Source of the DNA: Burkholderiaceae bacterium 26
Lineage (GTDB): Bacteria > Pseudomonadota > Gammaproteobacteria > Burkholderiales > Burkholderiaceae
Assembly: GCA_000955795.1 (NCBI GenBank)
Contig: JYOB01000010.1
Coordinates: 133,637 to 197,636 of the forward strand
DNA length: 64,000 nt
Direction: 5' to 3'
Under the pieces are notes generated by a model. That model searched no databases. It saw only the letters and a program-made list of their open reading frames with translations, and was not told the DNA's origin. The position numbers were made by a program, and so were the translations under genes. Shown here in pieces: positions 11,297 to 19,634 of this stretch (within the stretch, counting starts at the first letter, position 1; each line of letters starts with the position of its first letter).

Positions 11297-12586
11297 TTAT
11301 GCGGCCCGGATGCCAGTACCGTGACGCTGACGGTACCGCTCCAGGAAGCGCGAAATTCGGCCAATCGCTTCACGAAGATCGTCTTCGTGCGGCAGGAAGA
11401 CGATGCGGAAGTGGTCTGGCGAGTGCCAGTTGAAGCCCGTGCCCTGCACCAGCAGCACACGCTCTTCTTCCAGCAGCTGGCGGATAAAGGTCTGGTCGTC
11501 TTCGATGGGATACACCGCTGGGTCCAAACGCGGGAACATATACAGCGCAGCCTTGGGCTTGACGCAGGTCACGCCAGGGATGGCGGTGATCAGCTCGTGC
11601 GCCAAGTCGCGCTGACGACGCATGCGGCCGCCCGGTGCCACCAGGTCTTTGATGCTCTGGTAGCCGCCCAGCGCGGTTTGGATCGCCCATTGCCCCGGCA
11701 CGTTGGCGCACAGGCGCATCGACGACAGCATGTTCAGGCCTTCGATGTAATCCTTGGCCGGGCGCTTGTCGCCGGACACGACCATCCAGCCCGCGCGGTA
11801 ACCGCACGAGCGGTAGCTCTTCGACAGGCTGTTGAACGTCACCGTCAGCACGTCTTCCGACAGCGAGCCGATCGCGGTGTGCTTGTTGTCGTCGAACAGA
11901 ACCTTGTCGTACACCTCATCGGCGAAGATCACCAGGCCGTGTTCGCGCGCGATGGCGACAATGCCCAGCAGCAGCTCGTCCGAATACAGCGCGCCGGTCG
12001 GGTTGTTCGGGTTGATGACGACGATGCCCTTGGTATTGGGCGTGATCTTGGCGCGGATGTCGTCCAGATCTGGCATCCAGCCATTGGCTTCGTCGCAGAT
12101 GTAGTGCACCGGCGTGCCGCCCGAAAGGCTGGTCACGGCGGTCCACAACGGGTAGTCGGGCGCCGGCAGCAGCAGCTCGTCACCGGCGTCGAGCAGCGCG
12201 TTGGTGGCCAGCGAAATCAGCTCCGACGCGCCGTTGCCCAGATAGATGTCTTCCAGCGTGACGTTCTTGATGCCCTGCTCTTGCGTGTAGTGCATCACCG
12301 CCTTGCGCGCCGCGAAGATGCCCTTGGAATCCGAATACGCCGCCGAATTCGGCAGGTTGCGGATCATGTCCTGCTGGATCTCTTCAGGGGCATCGAAACC
12401 GAACACGGCCAGGTTGCCGATATTCAGCTTGATGATCTTGTGGCCCTCTTCTTCCATCTGCTTGGCCTTCTCGAGCACGGGGCCGCGAATGTCATAGCAG
12501 ACGTTGTTGAGCTTGGCGGATTTCTGGATCGTTTTCACGGGCAAGGCGGCGAGTGGCGACGTTGAACGGCTGGAACTACGGGACAT
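11297..12586 (-). CDS. alaA: Alanine/glutamate-pyruvate aminotransferase AlaA-like
   Basis: A fold-type I PLP aminotransferase very close to E. coli AlaA (YfbQ): NVCYDIRGPVLEKAK, LNIGN, YLGNGASELIS, PAPDYPLWTA, INPNNPTGA and the PLP-lysine block TFNSLSKSYRSCGYRAGW. It should interconvert pyruvate/glutamate and alanine/2-oxoglutarate. The ATG at 12586 (MSRSSS) gives 429 residues; the first 25 or so are not conserved, and no good ribosome site marks the start. It lies upstream of hom on the same strand, with a terminator-like hairpin between them. Confidence 0.93.
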   Translation of the reverse strand: MSRSSSRSTSPLAALPVKTIQKSAKLNNVCYDIRGPVLEKAKQMEEEGHKIIKLNIGNLAVFGFDAPEEIQQDMIRNLPNSAAYSDSKGIFAARKAVMHYTQEQGIKNVTLEDIYLGNGASELISLATNALLDAGDELLLPAPDYPLWTAVTSLSGGTPVHYICDEANGWMPDLDDIRAKITPNTKGIVVINPNNPTGALYSDELLLGIVAIAREHGLVIFADEVYDKVLFDDNKHTAIGSLSEDVLTVTFNSLSKSYRSCGYRAGWMVVSGDKRPAKDYIEGLNMLSSMRLCANVPGQWAIQTALGGYQSIKDLVAPGGRMRRQRDLAHELITAIPGVTCVKPKAALYMFPRLDPAVYPIEDDQTFIRQLLEEERVLLVQGTGFNWHSPDHFRIVFLPHEDDLREAIGRISRFLERYRQRHGTGIRAA

Positions 12587-12716
12587 TCTGTGGCGCAGCA
12601 AAGCGGCGACGGTAACGCCACACAGCGGCAGGCGCCGCTACGCTATTCCTTGCCGGACATTCGCTTGTGGCGCGGCGGGCGAAGGAGAGAAAAAGATATA
12701 ATTTAGCCCATTATGA

Positions 12717-12766
12717 CAGACTTAGGCGGGCATTTTTGCAACGCAGCGAAACCTGCCCGAAGTCTG
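12717..12766 (+). promoter_or_regulatory. Long hairpin before the Mth938-like gene
   Basis: CAGACTT (12717-12723) pairs with AAGTCTG (12760-12766), and inside it CGGGCA (12727-12732) pairs with TGCCCG (12754-12759), leaving a 3-base bulge. No T run follows, so it is not a simple terminator. It could be a leader structure of the arn transcript or an operator. Confidence 0.45.
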
Positions 12767-12834
12767 AAACCTAGCGCCTTTGCCTGCGTGCCGCCGTATG
12801 CGCCGCAGTCATCGCGCCCGATGGGATTCCCGCC

Positions 12835-13215
12835 TTGAAGCTTCATTCATCCGATTCGTCGACCATTCTCAATACCGTTACCGGCTATGGCGACGGCTAT
12901 ATCGAAATCAACAAGGTGCGCTACGAGCACTCCGTGCTGGTGATGCCCGAGGGCGCCGTGGTGCAGTGGGATGTGTCGCGCTTTGAGGATCTGACGCCCG
13001 AGCATTTCGCTCGCCTGCTCGAACTGGGCGCCGAAGTGGTGATCTTCGGCTCCGGCAACAAGCTGCGCTTCCCGCACCCGCGGCTGACGGTGCCGCTCAC
13101 AGAAAAGCGCATCGGCGTGGACGCCATGGACCTGCAGGCCGCCGGCCGCACGTACAACATCCTGATGCTGGAAGGCCGGAAAGTGGCCGCCGCCCTGCTA
13201 ATCGAGCGTGCCTGA
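12835..13215 (+). CDS. Mth938-like domain protein (DUF498 family)
   Basis: A 126-residue protein of the Mth938/DUF498 family, whose bacterial members have no settled function (human relative NDUFAF3 helps complex I assembly). Typical parts are YIEINKVRYEHSVLVMPEG, VVIFGSGNKLRFPHP and GVDAMDLQAAGRTYNILMLEGRKVAAALL. The start is TTG at 12835: the next in-frame ATG falls inside the conserved core. Its last eight bases overlap the arnT start, so the two are translationally linked. Confidence 0.85.
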   Translation: MKLHSSDSSTILNTVTGYGDGYIEINKVRYEHSVLVMPEGAVVQWDVSRFEDLTPEHFARLLELGAEVVIFGSGNKLRFPHPRLTVPLTEKRIGVDAMDLQAAGRTYNILMLEGRKVAAALLIERA

Positions 13216-14890
13216 CCGCATGCCGATCGACCGCACTGCTCAAGCGCCCACCCTCCCCTGGCGCAATGCGTCGCTGTGGCTGCTGGCTGCTGCGTTCCTG
13301 GCCATCTGGCTCGGCACGCTGGGCTACCGGCACCTGATCCCCACCGACGAAGGTCGCTACGCCGAAATCGCGCGCGAGATGTTCGTCTCGGGAGACTGGG
13401 TGACCATCCGCTACAACGCCCTGAAGTATTTCGAGAAGCCGCCGCTGCAAATGTGGGGCACCGCACTCGCCTACACGCTGTTTGGCATCGGCGACTGGCA
13501 GGCGCGGCTGTTCACTGCGCTTTCCGGCATCGTCGGCATTGTTTTCACGATGCTGGCGGCGGCGCGCTGGTGGGGCAAACGGACGGCGGTCATCAGCGGG
13601 CTGGTGCTGGTGAGCGCGCCTCTGTGGAACGTGGGCTCGCACTTCAATTCGCTCGACATGGGCGTGGCCGGCTGCATGACGATGGCGTTGGGTGCGCTAC
13701 TGCTCGCGCAGCATCCGGATGCCACGCGCGCTCAACAACGCGGCTGGATGTGGGCCTGCTGGGCATCAATGGCGCTGGCTGTGCTGAGCAAGGGCCTCAT
13801 CGGCGTGGTCCTGCCGGGTTTTGTGCTGGTGGTCTACACGTTGGTCGCGCGCGACTGGGCCCTGTGGAAACGATTGCATCTGGTGAGCGGGCTGATCATC
13901 TTCTTTGCCGTCGGCGCGCCGTGGTTCGTCCTGATCTCCATACGCAACCCGGAATTCGCGTGGTTCTTCTTCGTGCACGAGCATTTCCAGCGTTTCACGT
14001 CGACCGTGCATAACCGAAACGCGCCGCTTTGGTACTTCGTGCCATTGCTGGTGGCCGGGTTCCTGCCGTGGCTTGCTCAATTGCCCGGCGCTGCACGCCT
14101 GACCCTTGCACGCGGTGAAACCGCCAGCAACGGTTTCCGCCCCACGCTCATGCTCGGCCTGTGGGCTGTCCTGATCTTCGCGTTTTTCAGCATTTCCGAC
14201 TCGAAGCTGCCGGGCTATATCTTTCCAATCATCCCAGCGCTGGCGATTCTGGCGGCCCTGGTGCTCGAGCACACCAGCGAGCGAGCGTGGCGCTGGCAAC
14301 TCAAGGGTTTCCTGGTGCTGGCGCTGGCTGGTCTGGCGGCCAGCGGTTACGTGGCGACCATGTCGTCGGACATGTACCCGAACGCCGTGTTTTCCCGATT
14401 TGCGATGTTCCTGGCCGTGGCGTTCGTGGCGGGAGCAGGGTTCACGTGGCTGGCACTTCGCTTGGCGGACCGGCGCTTCGAGAGCGTGGCCGCATTTGCG
14501 TGCGCGTGGTTCCTGACATTTACGGCGGCCATGCTCGGCCACGAAGCTTTCGGGCGCTCCATGTCGGGTATCGATCTCGTGCCAGCCGTCAAGCCGTGGC
14601 TCAAGCCCGACGTGCCGTTCTATGCGGTGGAGCGTCTGGACCATACAATGCCGTTTTACCTCGGCCGGCCCACCACCATGGTGCAGGAACCTGATGAGCT
14701 GGCCTTCGGCGCTAAACAGGAGCCGGCCAAGTGGGTGCCGACCACCGAAGCGTTCGTGGCGCACTGGAAAGCCGGCGGTCAGGCCGTCGCCATGATGGGA
14801 CCGGGTACCTATGACCGGCTGGCAGCCCAGGGCGTACCGATGATCGTGATCGCCCGCGATGCCCGCCGCGTGATCGTCCGGCGCAACTAG
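13208..14890 (+). CDS. arnT: Lipid A 4-amino-4-deoxy-L-arabinosyltransferase ArnT
   Basis: A 560-residue inner-membrane GT-C glycosyltransferase of the ArnT/PMT type. The first periplasmic loop carries the diagnostic PTDEGRYAEIAREM and YFEKPPLQMWG; about a dozen hydrophobic helices and a C-terminal periplasmic domain follow. It moves L-Ara4N from undecaprenyl phosphate to lipid A phosphate, lowering negative charge and giving resistance to polymyxin. The start is GTG at 13208, overlapping the preceding gene, or ATG at 13220. It leads the arn genes here, whereas in enterobacteria arnT follows arnD. Confidence 0.92.
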   Translation: MPDRMPIDRTAQAPTLPWRNASLWLLAAAFLAIWLGTLGYRHLIPTDEGRYAEIAREMFVSGDWVTIRYNALKYFEKPPLQMWGTALAYTLFGIGDWQARLFTALSGIVGIVFTMLAAARWWGKRTAVISGLVLVSAPLWNVGSHFNSLDMGVAGCMTMALGALLLAQHPDATRAQQRGWMWACWASMALAVLSKGLIGVVLPGFVLVVYTLVARDWALWKRLHLVSGLIIFFAVGAPWFVLISIRNPEFAWFFFVHEHFQRFTSTVHNRNAPLWYFVPLLVAGFLPWLAQLPGAARLTLARGETASNGFRPTLMLGLWAVLIFAFFSISDSKLPGYIFPIIPALAILAALVLEHTSERAWRWQLKGFLVLALAGLAASGYVATMSSDMYPNAVFSRFAMFLAVAFVAGAGFTWLALRLADRRFESVAAFACAWFLTFTAAMLGHEAFGRSMSGIDLVPAVKPWLKPDVPFYAVERLDHTMPFYLGRPTTMVQEPDELAFGAKQEPAKWVPTTEAFVAHWKAGGQAVAMMGPGTYDRLAAQGVPMIVIARDARRVIVRRN

Positions 14891-15016
14891 GTTTCACCGC
14901 CACGGATTGTCGAAAGGGGCGCGCAAGCGGAATTGTCGTAACATGCGGCCCGGCGGCGGGATTAAGAATATCCGCACGGGGAAACCGCCGCAGTCTGTAA
15001 AACATCAAAAGAACAC

Positions 15017-15388
15017 ATGAATCTGGTCACTTTCGGGCTGATCCTGACGGGCGTCATGCTCAATGCGTGCGCCCAGCTGCTGCTCAAGGCGGGCGTCAAC
15101 AACATCGGCCGCTTTGCGTTTTCGGCCGACAACATCCTGCCGATCGGCATCAAGCTTGCAACACAGTGGCCCATCATTGGCGGCCTGTCGTGCTACGTCA
15201 TCTCGGTGGTGGTGTGGATTCTCGGTCTGTCGCGCGTGGATGTAACCATCGCGTATCCGATGCTCTCCCTGGGCTACGTGGTCAACGCCTTCCTGGCGTG
15301 GTATCTGTTTGGCGAAGTGCTGTCGGTGCAGCGCCTGATCGGCATCGCGATCATCCTCGTCGGCGTACTTGTGCTGGCTCGCTCGTGA
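15017..15388 (+). CDS. SMR-type undecaprenyl-phosphate-L-Ara4N flippase subunit (ArnE/ArnF-like)
   Basis: A 123-residue four-helix membrane protein of the small multidrug resistance/EamA fold, with the N-terminal NACAQLLLKAGV and the later VTIAYPMLSLGYVVNAFLAW typical of ArnE/ArnF. In E. coli two such proteins are thought to flip undecaprenyl-P-L-Ara4N to the periplasm. Only one copy exists here, between arnT and arnB, so it probably acts as a homodimer or with a partner elsewhere. It starts 126 bases after arnT. Confidence 0.85.
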   Translation: MNLVTFGLILTGVMLNACAQLLLKAGVNNIGRFAFSADNILPIGIKLATQWPIIGGLSCYVISVVVWILGLSRVDVTIAYPMLSLGYVVNAFLAWYLFGEVLSVQRLIGIAIILVGVLVLARS

Positions 15389-15428
15389 GCCGATGTGCCC
15401 GCCCCCAGCACCCAACCTCATTCAAGTC

Positions 15429-16589
15429 ATGACGCAAACCACCGCCACAGCCGAACTTCCGTTCCTGCCCTTCGTGCGCCCGACCATTGACGAGGCGACC
15501 ATCGCCGCCGTGGCCGATGTGCTGCGCTCGGGCTGGATCACCTCGGGCCCCAAGGTTGCCGCGTTCGAAGCCGCGCTGTCGGAGTACTTCGGCGGCCGCA
15601 TCGTCCGCACATTCGCCAACGGCACGGCCACGATGGAAGTCGCGCTGCGCATTGCGGGCATTGGCCCCGGCGATGAGGTAATCACCACGCCGATCTCGTG
15701 GGTCGCCACGTCCAATGTGGTGCTGACGGTCGGCGCCAAGCCGGTCTTCGTCGACATCGACCCGGTGACGCGCAACATCGATCTGGACAAAGTCGAGGCC
15801 GCCATCACGCCGCGCACCAAGGCCATTATTCCGGTCTATCTGTCGGGCCTGCCCGTCGACATGGATCGCCTCTACGACATCGCCCGCCGCCACAAGCTGC
15901 GCGTGGTGGAAGATGCCGCGCAAGCCATTGGTTCGCGTTGGGGCGACAAGCGCATCGGCCAGATTGGCGACCTGGTCAGCTTCAGCTTCCAGGCCAACAA
16001 GAACATCACGACCATCGAAGGCGGCGCGCTGGTGCTGAACACGCCCGAAGAAGCCGTGCTGGCCGAGAAATATCGCTTACAAGGCGTCGTGCGTACCGGC
16101 TTTGACGGCATGGAAGTCGACCTGGTGGGCGGCAAGTTCAACCTCACGGACGTGAATGCCGTGATCGGCCTGGGCCAATTCGCTCAGCTGGAAGCCGTGA
16201 CTGCACGCCGCGCTGCGCTGGCCCGCCGCTACTTTGCAGGCATGCGAGCAGCCGATATCGAGTCGTTCGGCGTTGAACTGCCCGTGGAGAACTTCACGCA
16301 CACCAACTGGCACATGTTCCAGATCGTGCTGCCGCTGGATCGCCTGAAGGTCGATCGCGCCAGCTTCATGGCTGGCCTGAAGGCGCTGGGCATCGGCGCT
16401 GGCGTGCACTATCCGCCCATCCACCTGTTCAAGCTCTACCGCGAACTCGGCTGGAAGCCGGGCATGTTCCCGGTGGCCGAGCGCATTGGCCGCGCCATCG
16501 TTACGCTGCCGATGTTTGCCGGCATGGAAGATTCCGATGTGGATCGCGTGGTCAGCGCGGTCCGCCAACTTTGCGCCCAGTACCAATAA
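15429..16589 (+). CDS. arnB: UDP-4-amino-4-deoxy-L-arabinose-oxoglutarate aminotransferase ArnB
   Basis: ArnB transfers an amino group from glutamate to UDP-4-keto-arabinose. The protein (386 residues from the ATG at 15429) is a DegT/DnrJ/EryC1-type PLP enzyme: FVRPTIDEATIAAV, the N-terminal GWITSGPKV, ANGTATMEVALR, VEDAAQAIGS, and the PLP lysine Lys191 in SFQANKNITTIEGG. An in-frame start 60 bases earlier would overlap the flippase gene and add unconserved residues. arnC follows after seven bases. Confidence 0.95.
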   Translation: MTQTTATAELPFLPFVRPTIDEATIAAVADVLRSGWITSGPKVAAFEAALSEYFGGRIVRTFANGTATMEVALRIAGIGPGDEVITTPISWVATSNVVLTVGAKPVFVDIDPVTRNIDLDKVEAAITPRTKAIIPVYLSGLPVDMDRLYDIARRHKLRVVEDAAQAIGSRWGDKRIGQIGDLVSFSFQANKNITTIEGGALVLNTPEEAVLAEKYRLQGVVRTGFDGMEVDLVGGKFNLTDVNAVIGLGQFAQLEAVTARRAALARRYFAGMRAADIESFGVELPVENFTHTNWHMFQIVLPLDRLKVDRASFMAGLKALGIGAGVHYPPIHLFKLYRELGWKPGMFPVAERIGRAIVTLPMFAGMEDSDVDRVVSAVRQLCAQYQ

Positions 16590-16596
16590 TCCAATA

Positions 16597-17592
16597 ATGA
16601 AGACACCCGCTCTCTCGGTCGTCATTCCTGTTTACAACGAAGAAGACGGGCTCGCCGCGCTGTTTGCGCGTCTGTATCCCGCGCTCGACGCGCTCGGCAT
16701 TTCGTATGAAGTCGTGTTCGTCAACGACGGTAGCCGCGACCGCTCCGCCGCCATGCTGGCCGAGCAGTTCCGGGCACGCCCGGACAGCACGCGCGTCGTG
16801 CTGTTCAACGGCAACTATGGCCAGCACATGGCCATCCTGGCCGGCTTTGAACATGCGCGCGGCGAACGCGTCGTCACGCTCGATGCCGACCTGCAGAATC
16901 CGCCGGAAGAAATCGGCCGCTTGGTGGAAAAGCTCGACGAAGGCTACGACTACGTCGGCACCATCCGGCGCGTGCGCCAAGACAGCTGGTTCCGTCGCAC
17001 CGCATCGCGTGCCATGAATTCGCTCCGCGAGCGCATCACGCACATCAAGATGACGGACCAGGGCTGCATGCTGCGCGCATACAACCGAACCATCGTCGAC
17101 ACCATCAACCGCTGCCGCGAAGTCAACACCTTCATTCCGGCGCTGGCCTACACGTTCAGCAAGAACCCGACCGAAATCGAAGTCGACCACGAAGAACGCT
17201 TTGCGGGTGAGTCGAAGTACTCGCTCTACAAGCTCGTGCGCCTGAATTTCGACCTGGTGACGGGCTTTTCCGTCGTGCCGCTGCAATGGTTCTCGGCGAT
17301 CGGGATGCTCTTGTCGTTTGCCTCTGCCGTGCTGTTCATCCTGCTGGTGGTGCGGCGCTTCATCCTGGGCGCGGAAGTCCAGGGCGTGTTCACGCTGTTC
17401 GCCATCACGTTCTTCCTGATGGGCGTGCTGCTGTTTGGCATTGGCCTGCTGGGCGAATACATCGGCCGCATCTATCAACAGGTGCGCGAGCGCCCGCGCT
17501 ATCTGGTGCAGGGTGTGCTGGAAGAAGCGCCGCACCTGCATGAGGCCGGCGCCGCCGATATGAAGACTGGCTCGCAGCGGGGTGTTGCATGA
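16597..17592 (+). CDS. arnC: Undecaprenyl-phosphate 4-deoxy-4-formamido-L-arabinose transferase ArnC
   Basis: A GT2 glycosyltransferase that loads formyl-L-Ara4N onto undecaprenyl phosphate at the cytoplasmic membrane face. The 331 residues show LSVVIPVYNEEDGL, FVNDGSRDRS, TLDADLQNPPEEI (catalytic DAD), MTDQGCMLRAY, and two C-terminal transmembrane helices around 228-290. The ATG at 16597 is required because the upstream extension lies within arnB. The stop overlaps the next start as ATGA. Confidence 0.96.
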   Translation: MKTPALSVVIPVYNEEDGLAALFARLYPALDALGISYEVVFVNDGSRDRSAAMLAEQFRARPDSTRVVLFNGNYGQHMAILAGFEHARGERVVTLDADLQNPPEEIGRLVEKLDEGYDYVGTIRRVRQDSWFRRTASRAMNSLRERITHIKMTDQGCMLRAYNRTIVDTINRCREVNTFIPALAYTFSKNPTEIEVDHEERFAGESKYSLYKLVRLNFDLVTGFSVVPLQWFSAIGMLLSFASAVLFILLVVRRFILGAEVQGVFTLFAITFFLMGVLLFGIGLLGEYIGRIYQQVRERPRYLVQGVLEEAPHLHEAGAADMKTGSQRGVA

Positions 17593-18530
17593 GTTCGCAG
17601 CTCAAGCGGCGTGCCGTCGTTTTCGCGTATCACAACGTCGGCGTACGCTGCCTGCGCGTGCTGGCAGCGCGTGGCATTCAGGTCGAACTCGTTGTCACGC
17701 ACGAGGACAACGTCGCCGAGAACATCTGGTTCGGTAGCGTGCGCGCCACCGCACAGGAATTAGGCATTCCATACATCACGCCGGACAACGCAAACGGCGA
17801 AGACCTGCACGCGCGAATCGCCGCAATTGCGCCGGACTTCATCTTTTCGTTCTATTATCGGCACATGATTCCGATGCGCCTGTTGAGCCTCGCCAAATTC
17901 GGTGCGTTCAACATGCACGGTTCACTGTTGCCCAAATACCGCGGCCGCGTACCCATCAACTGGGCGGTGCTGCACGGCGAGACCGAAACCGGCGCCACCC
18001 TGCACGAAATGGTCGAAAAGCCGGATGCCGGTTACATCGTCGACCAGACCATCGTGCCGATCCTGCCGGACGACACCTCGCACGAAGTGTTCGAAAAGGC
18101 CACCGTGGCGGCCGAGCAAACCTTGTGGCGCGCGCTTCCCGCGATGATTGCCGGGCACATTCCGCAGCACCCGAACGTGCTGGCCAACGGTAGCTATTTC
18201 GGCGGCCGCAAACCCGAAGACGGCCGCATCGACTGGTCGAAACCGGCACAGCAGGTCTATAACCTGATTCGTGCCGTGGCGCCGCCCTACCCCGGTGCCT
18301 TTACGGACGCCGGCAGCGAACGCTACGTTGTCGCGCGGGCCCGTCTGGCGCACCAAACCTTTACGAATTTGCCGCCGGGCTTGCACGTCGTGGATAATGC
18401 GATGTTCGGCGTGTGCGGCGATGGGGGAGCCATCGCCATTCACGAGCTCTGGCGCGTCGAGCCCCAAGCTGCCAGCGGAACATCTGTCGTGACCGCGCAG
18501 CAGCTCGCCAGCCAGCTCGCCCTCTCCTGA
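17589..18530 (+). CDS. arnA: UDP-L-Ara4N formyltransferase (ArnA N-terminal half as a separate gene)
   Basis: The 313-residue protein matches the formyltransferase half of E. coli ArnA. Catalytic residues Asn108, His110 and Asp146 sit in AFNMHGSLLPKYRGR and EKPDAGYI, as in methionyl-tRNA formyltransferase folds. It N-formylates UDP-L-Ara4N using 10-formyl-tetrahydrofolate. In enterobacteria it is fused to the decarboxylase; here it ends by its own stop, 16 bases before the decarboxylase gene. It overlaps arnC by four bases. Confidence 0.93.
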   Translation: MSSQLKRRAVVFAYHNVGVRCLRVLAARGIQVELVVTHEDNVAENIWFGSVRATAQELGIPYITPDNANGEDLHARIAAIAPDFIFSFYYRHMIPMRLLSLAKFGAFNMHGSLLPKYRGRVPINWAVLHGETETGATLHEMVEKPDAGYIVDQTIVPILPDDTSHEVFEKATVAAEQTLWRALPAMIAGHIPQHPNVLANGSYFGGRKPEDGRIDWSKPAQQVYNLIRAVAPPYPGAFTDAGSERYVVARARLAHQTFTNLPPGLHVVDNAMFGVCGDGGAIAIHELWRVEPQAASGTSVVTAQQLASQLALS

Positions 18531-18546
18531 TCTTGAGTTTGCCTTC

Positions 18547-19611
18547 ATGAAAAAAGTACTGATCCTCGGCGTCAACGGCTTCATCGGCCACCACCTGTCC
18601 AAGCGCATCCTGGAGACCACCGACTGGGAGGTCTACGGCATGGACATGCAGACCGAGCGTCTGGGCGACTTGGTCAACCACCCGCGCATGCACTTCTTCG
18701 AGGGTGACATCACCATCAACAAGGAGTGGGTCGAGTATCACGTGAAGAAGTGCGACGTGATCCTACCGCTGGTGGCCATCGCCACGCCGTCGACCTACGT
18801 CAAAGACCCGCTGCGCGTGTTCGAGCTGGACTTTGAAGCCAACTTGCCGATCGTTCGCTCGGCTGCCAAGTACGGCAAGCACCTGGTCTTCCCGTCGACC
18901 TCCGAGGTCTACGGCATGTGCGGCGATTCGGAATTCGATCCGGAAGCCTCGCCGCTGATCTACGGCCCCATCAACAAGCCGCGCTGGATCTACGCGTGCT
19001 CGAAGCAGTTGATGGACCGCGTGATCTGGGGTTACGGCATGGAAGGCCTGAACTTCACGCTGTTCCGTCCGTTCAACTGGATCGGCCCGGGCCTCGACTC
19101 GATCTACACCCCGAAGGAAGGTTCGTCGCGCGTTGTGACGCAGTTCCTCGGCCACATCGTGCGCGGCGAGAACATCAAGCTCGTCGACGGCGGCAGCCAG
19201 AAGCGCGCCTTCACGTATATTGATGACGGCATCGACGCGCTGGTGCGCATCATTGCCAACAAGGACGGCGTGGCCTCGGGCAAGATCTACAACATCGGCA
19301 ACCCGTCGAACAACTACTCGGTGCGCGAGCTGGCCAACATGATGTTGGAACAAGCCGCCAAGATCGACGAGTACAAGGACACCGCCAAGCAGGTCCAACT
19401 GGTGGAAACGACCTCCGGCGCCTACTACGGCACCGGCTACCAGGACGTGCAGAACCGCGTGCCGAAGATCGCCAACACCATGGAAGACCTTGGCTGGAAG
19501 CCGACCACCGTGATGAAGGACGCGCTGGCGAACATTTTCGAAGCGTATCGCACGCACGTGGCTGAAGCCCGCAGCCTGGTCGAAGACGGCAACGGCAACG
19601 GCAACAAGTAA
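18547..19611 (+). CDS. arnA: UDP-glucuronate oxidative decarboxylase (ArnA C-terminal half as a separate gene)
   Basis: This 354-residue short-chain dehydrogenase matches the C-terminal half of ArnA, which oxidises and decarboxylates UDP-glucuronate to UDP-4-keto-pentose with NAD+. The NAD motif GVNGFIG starts at residue 8, followed by PSTSEVYGMC and the Tyr-x-x-x-Lys pair in YACSKQ. FRPFNWIGPGLD is an ArnA-type block. It lies between the formyltransferase gene and arnD. It does first what ArnB, the formyltransferase and ArnC then continue. Confidence 0.95.
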   Translation: MKKVLILGVNGFIGHHLSKRILETTDWEVYGMDMQTERLGDLVNHPRMHFFEGDITINKEWVEYHVKKCDVILPLVAIATPSTYVKDPLRVFELDFEANLPIVRSAAKYGKHLVFPSTSEVYGMCGDSEFDPEASPLIYGPINKPRWIYACSKQLMDRVIWGYGMEGLNFTLFRPFNWIGPGLDSIYTPKEGSSRVVTQFLGHIVRGENIKLVDGGSQKRAFTYIDDGIDALVRIIANKDGVASGKIYNIGNPSNNYSVRELANMMLEQAAKIDEYKDTAKQVQLVETTSGAYYGTGYQDVQNRVPKIANTMEDLGWKPTTVMKDALANIFEAYRTHVAEARSLVEDGNGNGNK

Positions 19612-19634
19612 AAGCAACACCCCCGCGCAGGTTC

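Noticed and set aside
8227-11433. A 1068-codon open frame opposite thrC and hom
   Set aside because: Same cause. It spans two real genes and the gap between them on the other strand and has the composition of an antisense reading.
12697-12702. Isolated TATAAT between alaA and the Mth938-like gene
   Set aside because: No -35 element stands at 15-19 bases upstream, so I did not call a promoter.
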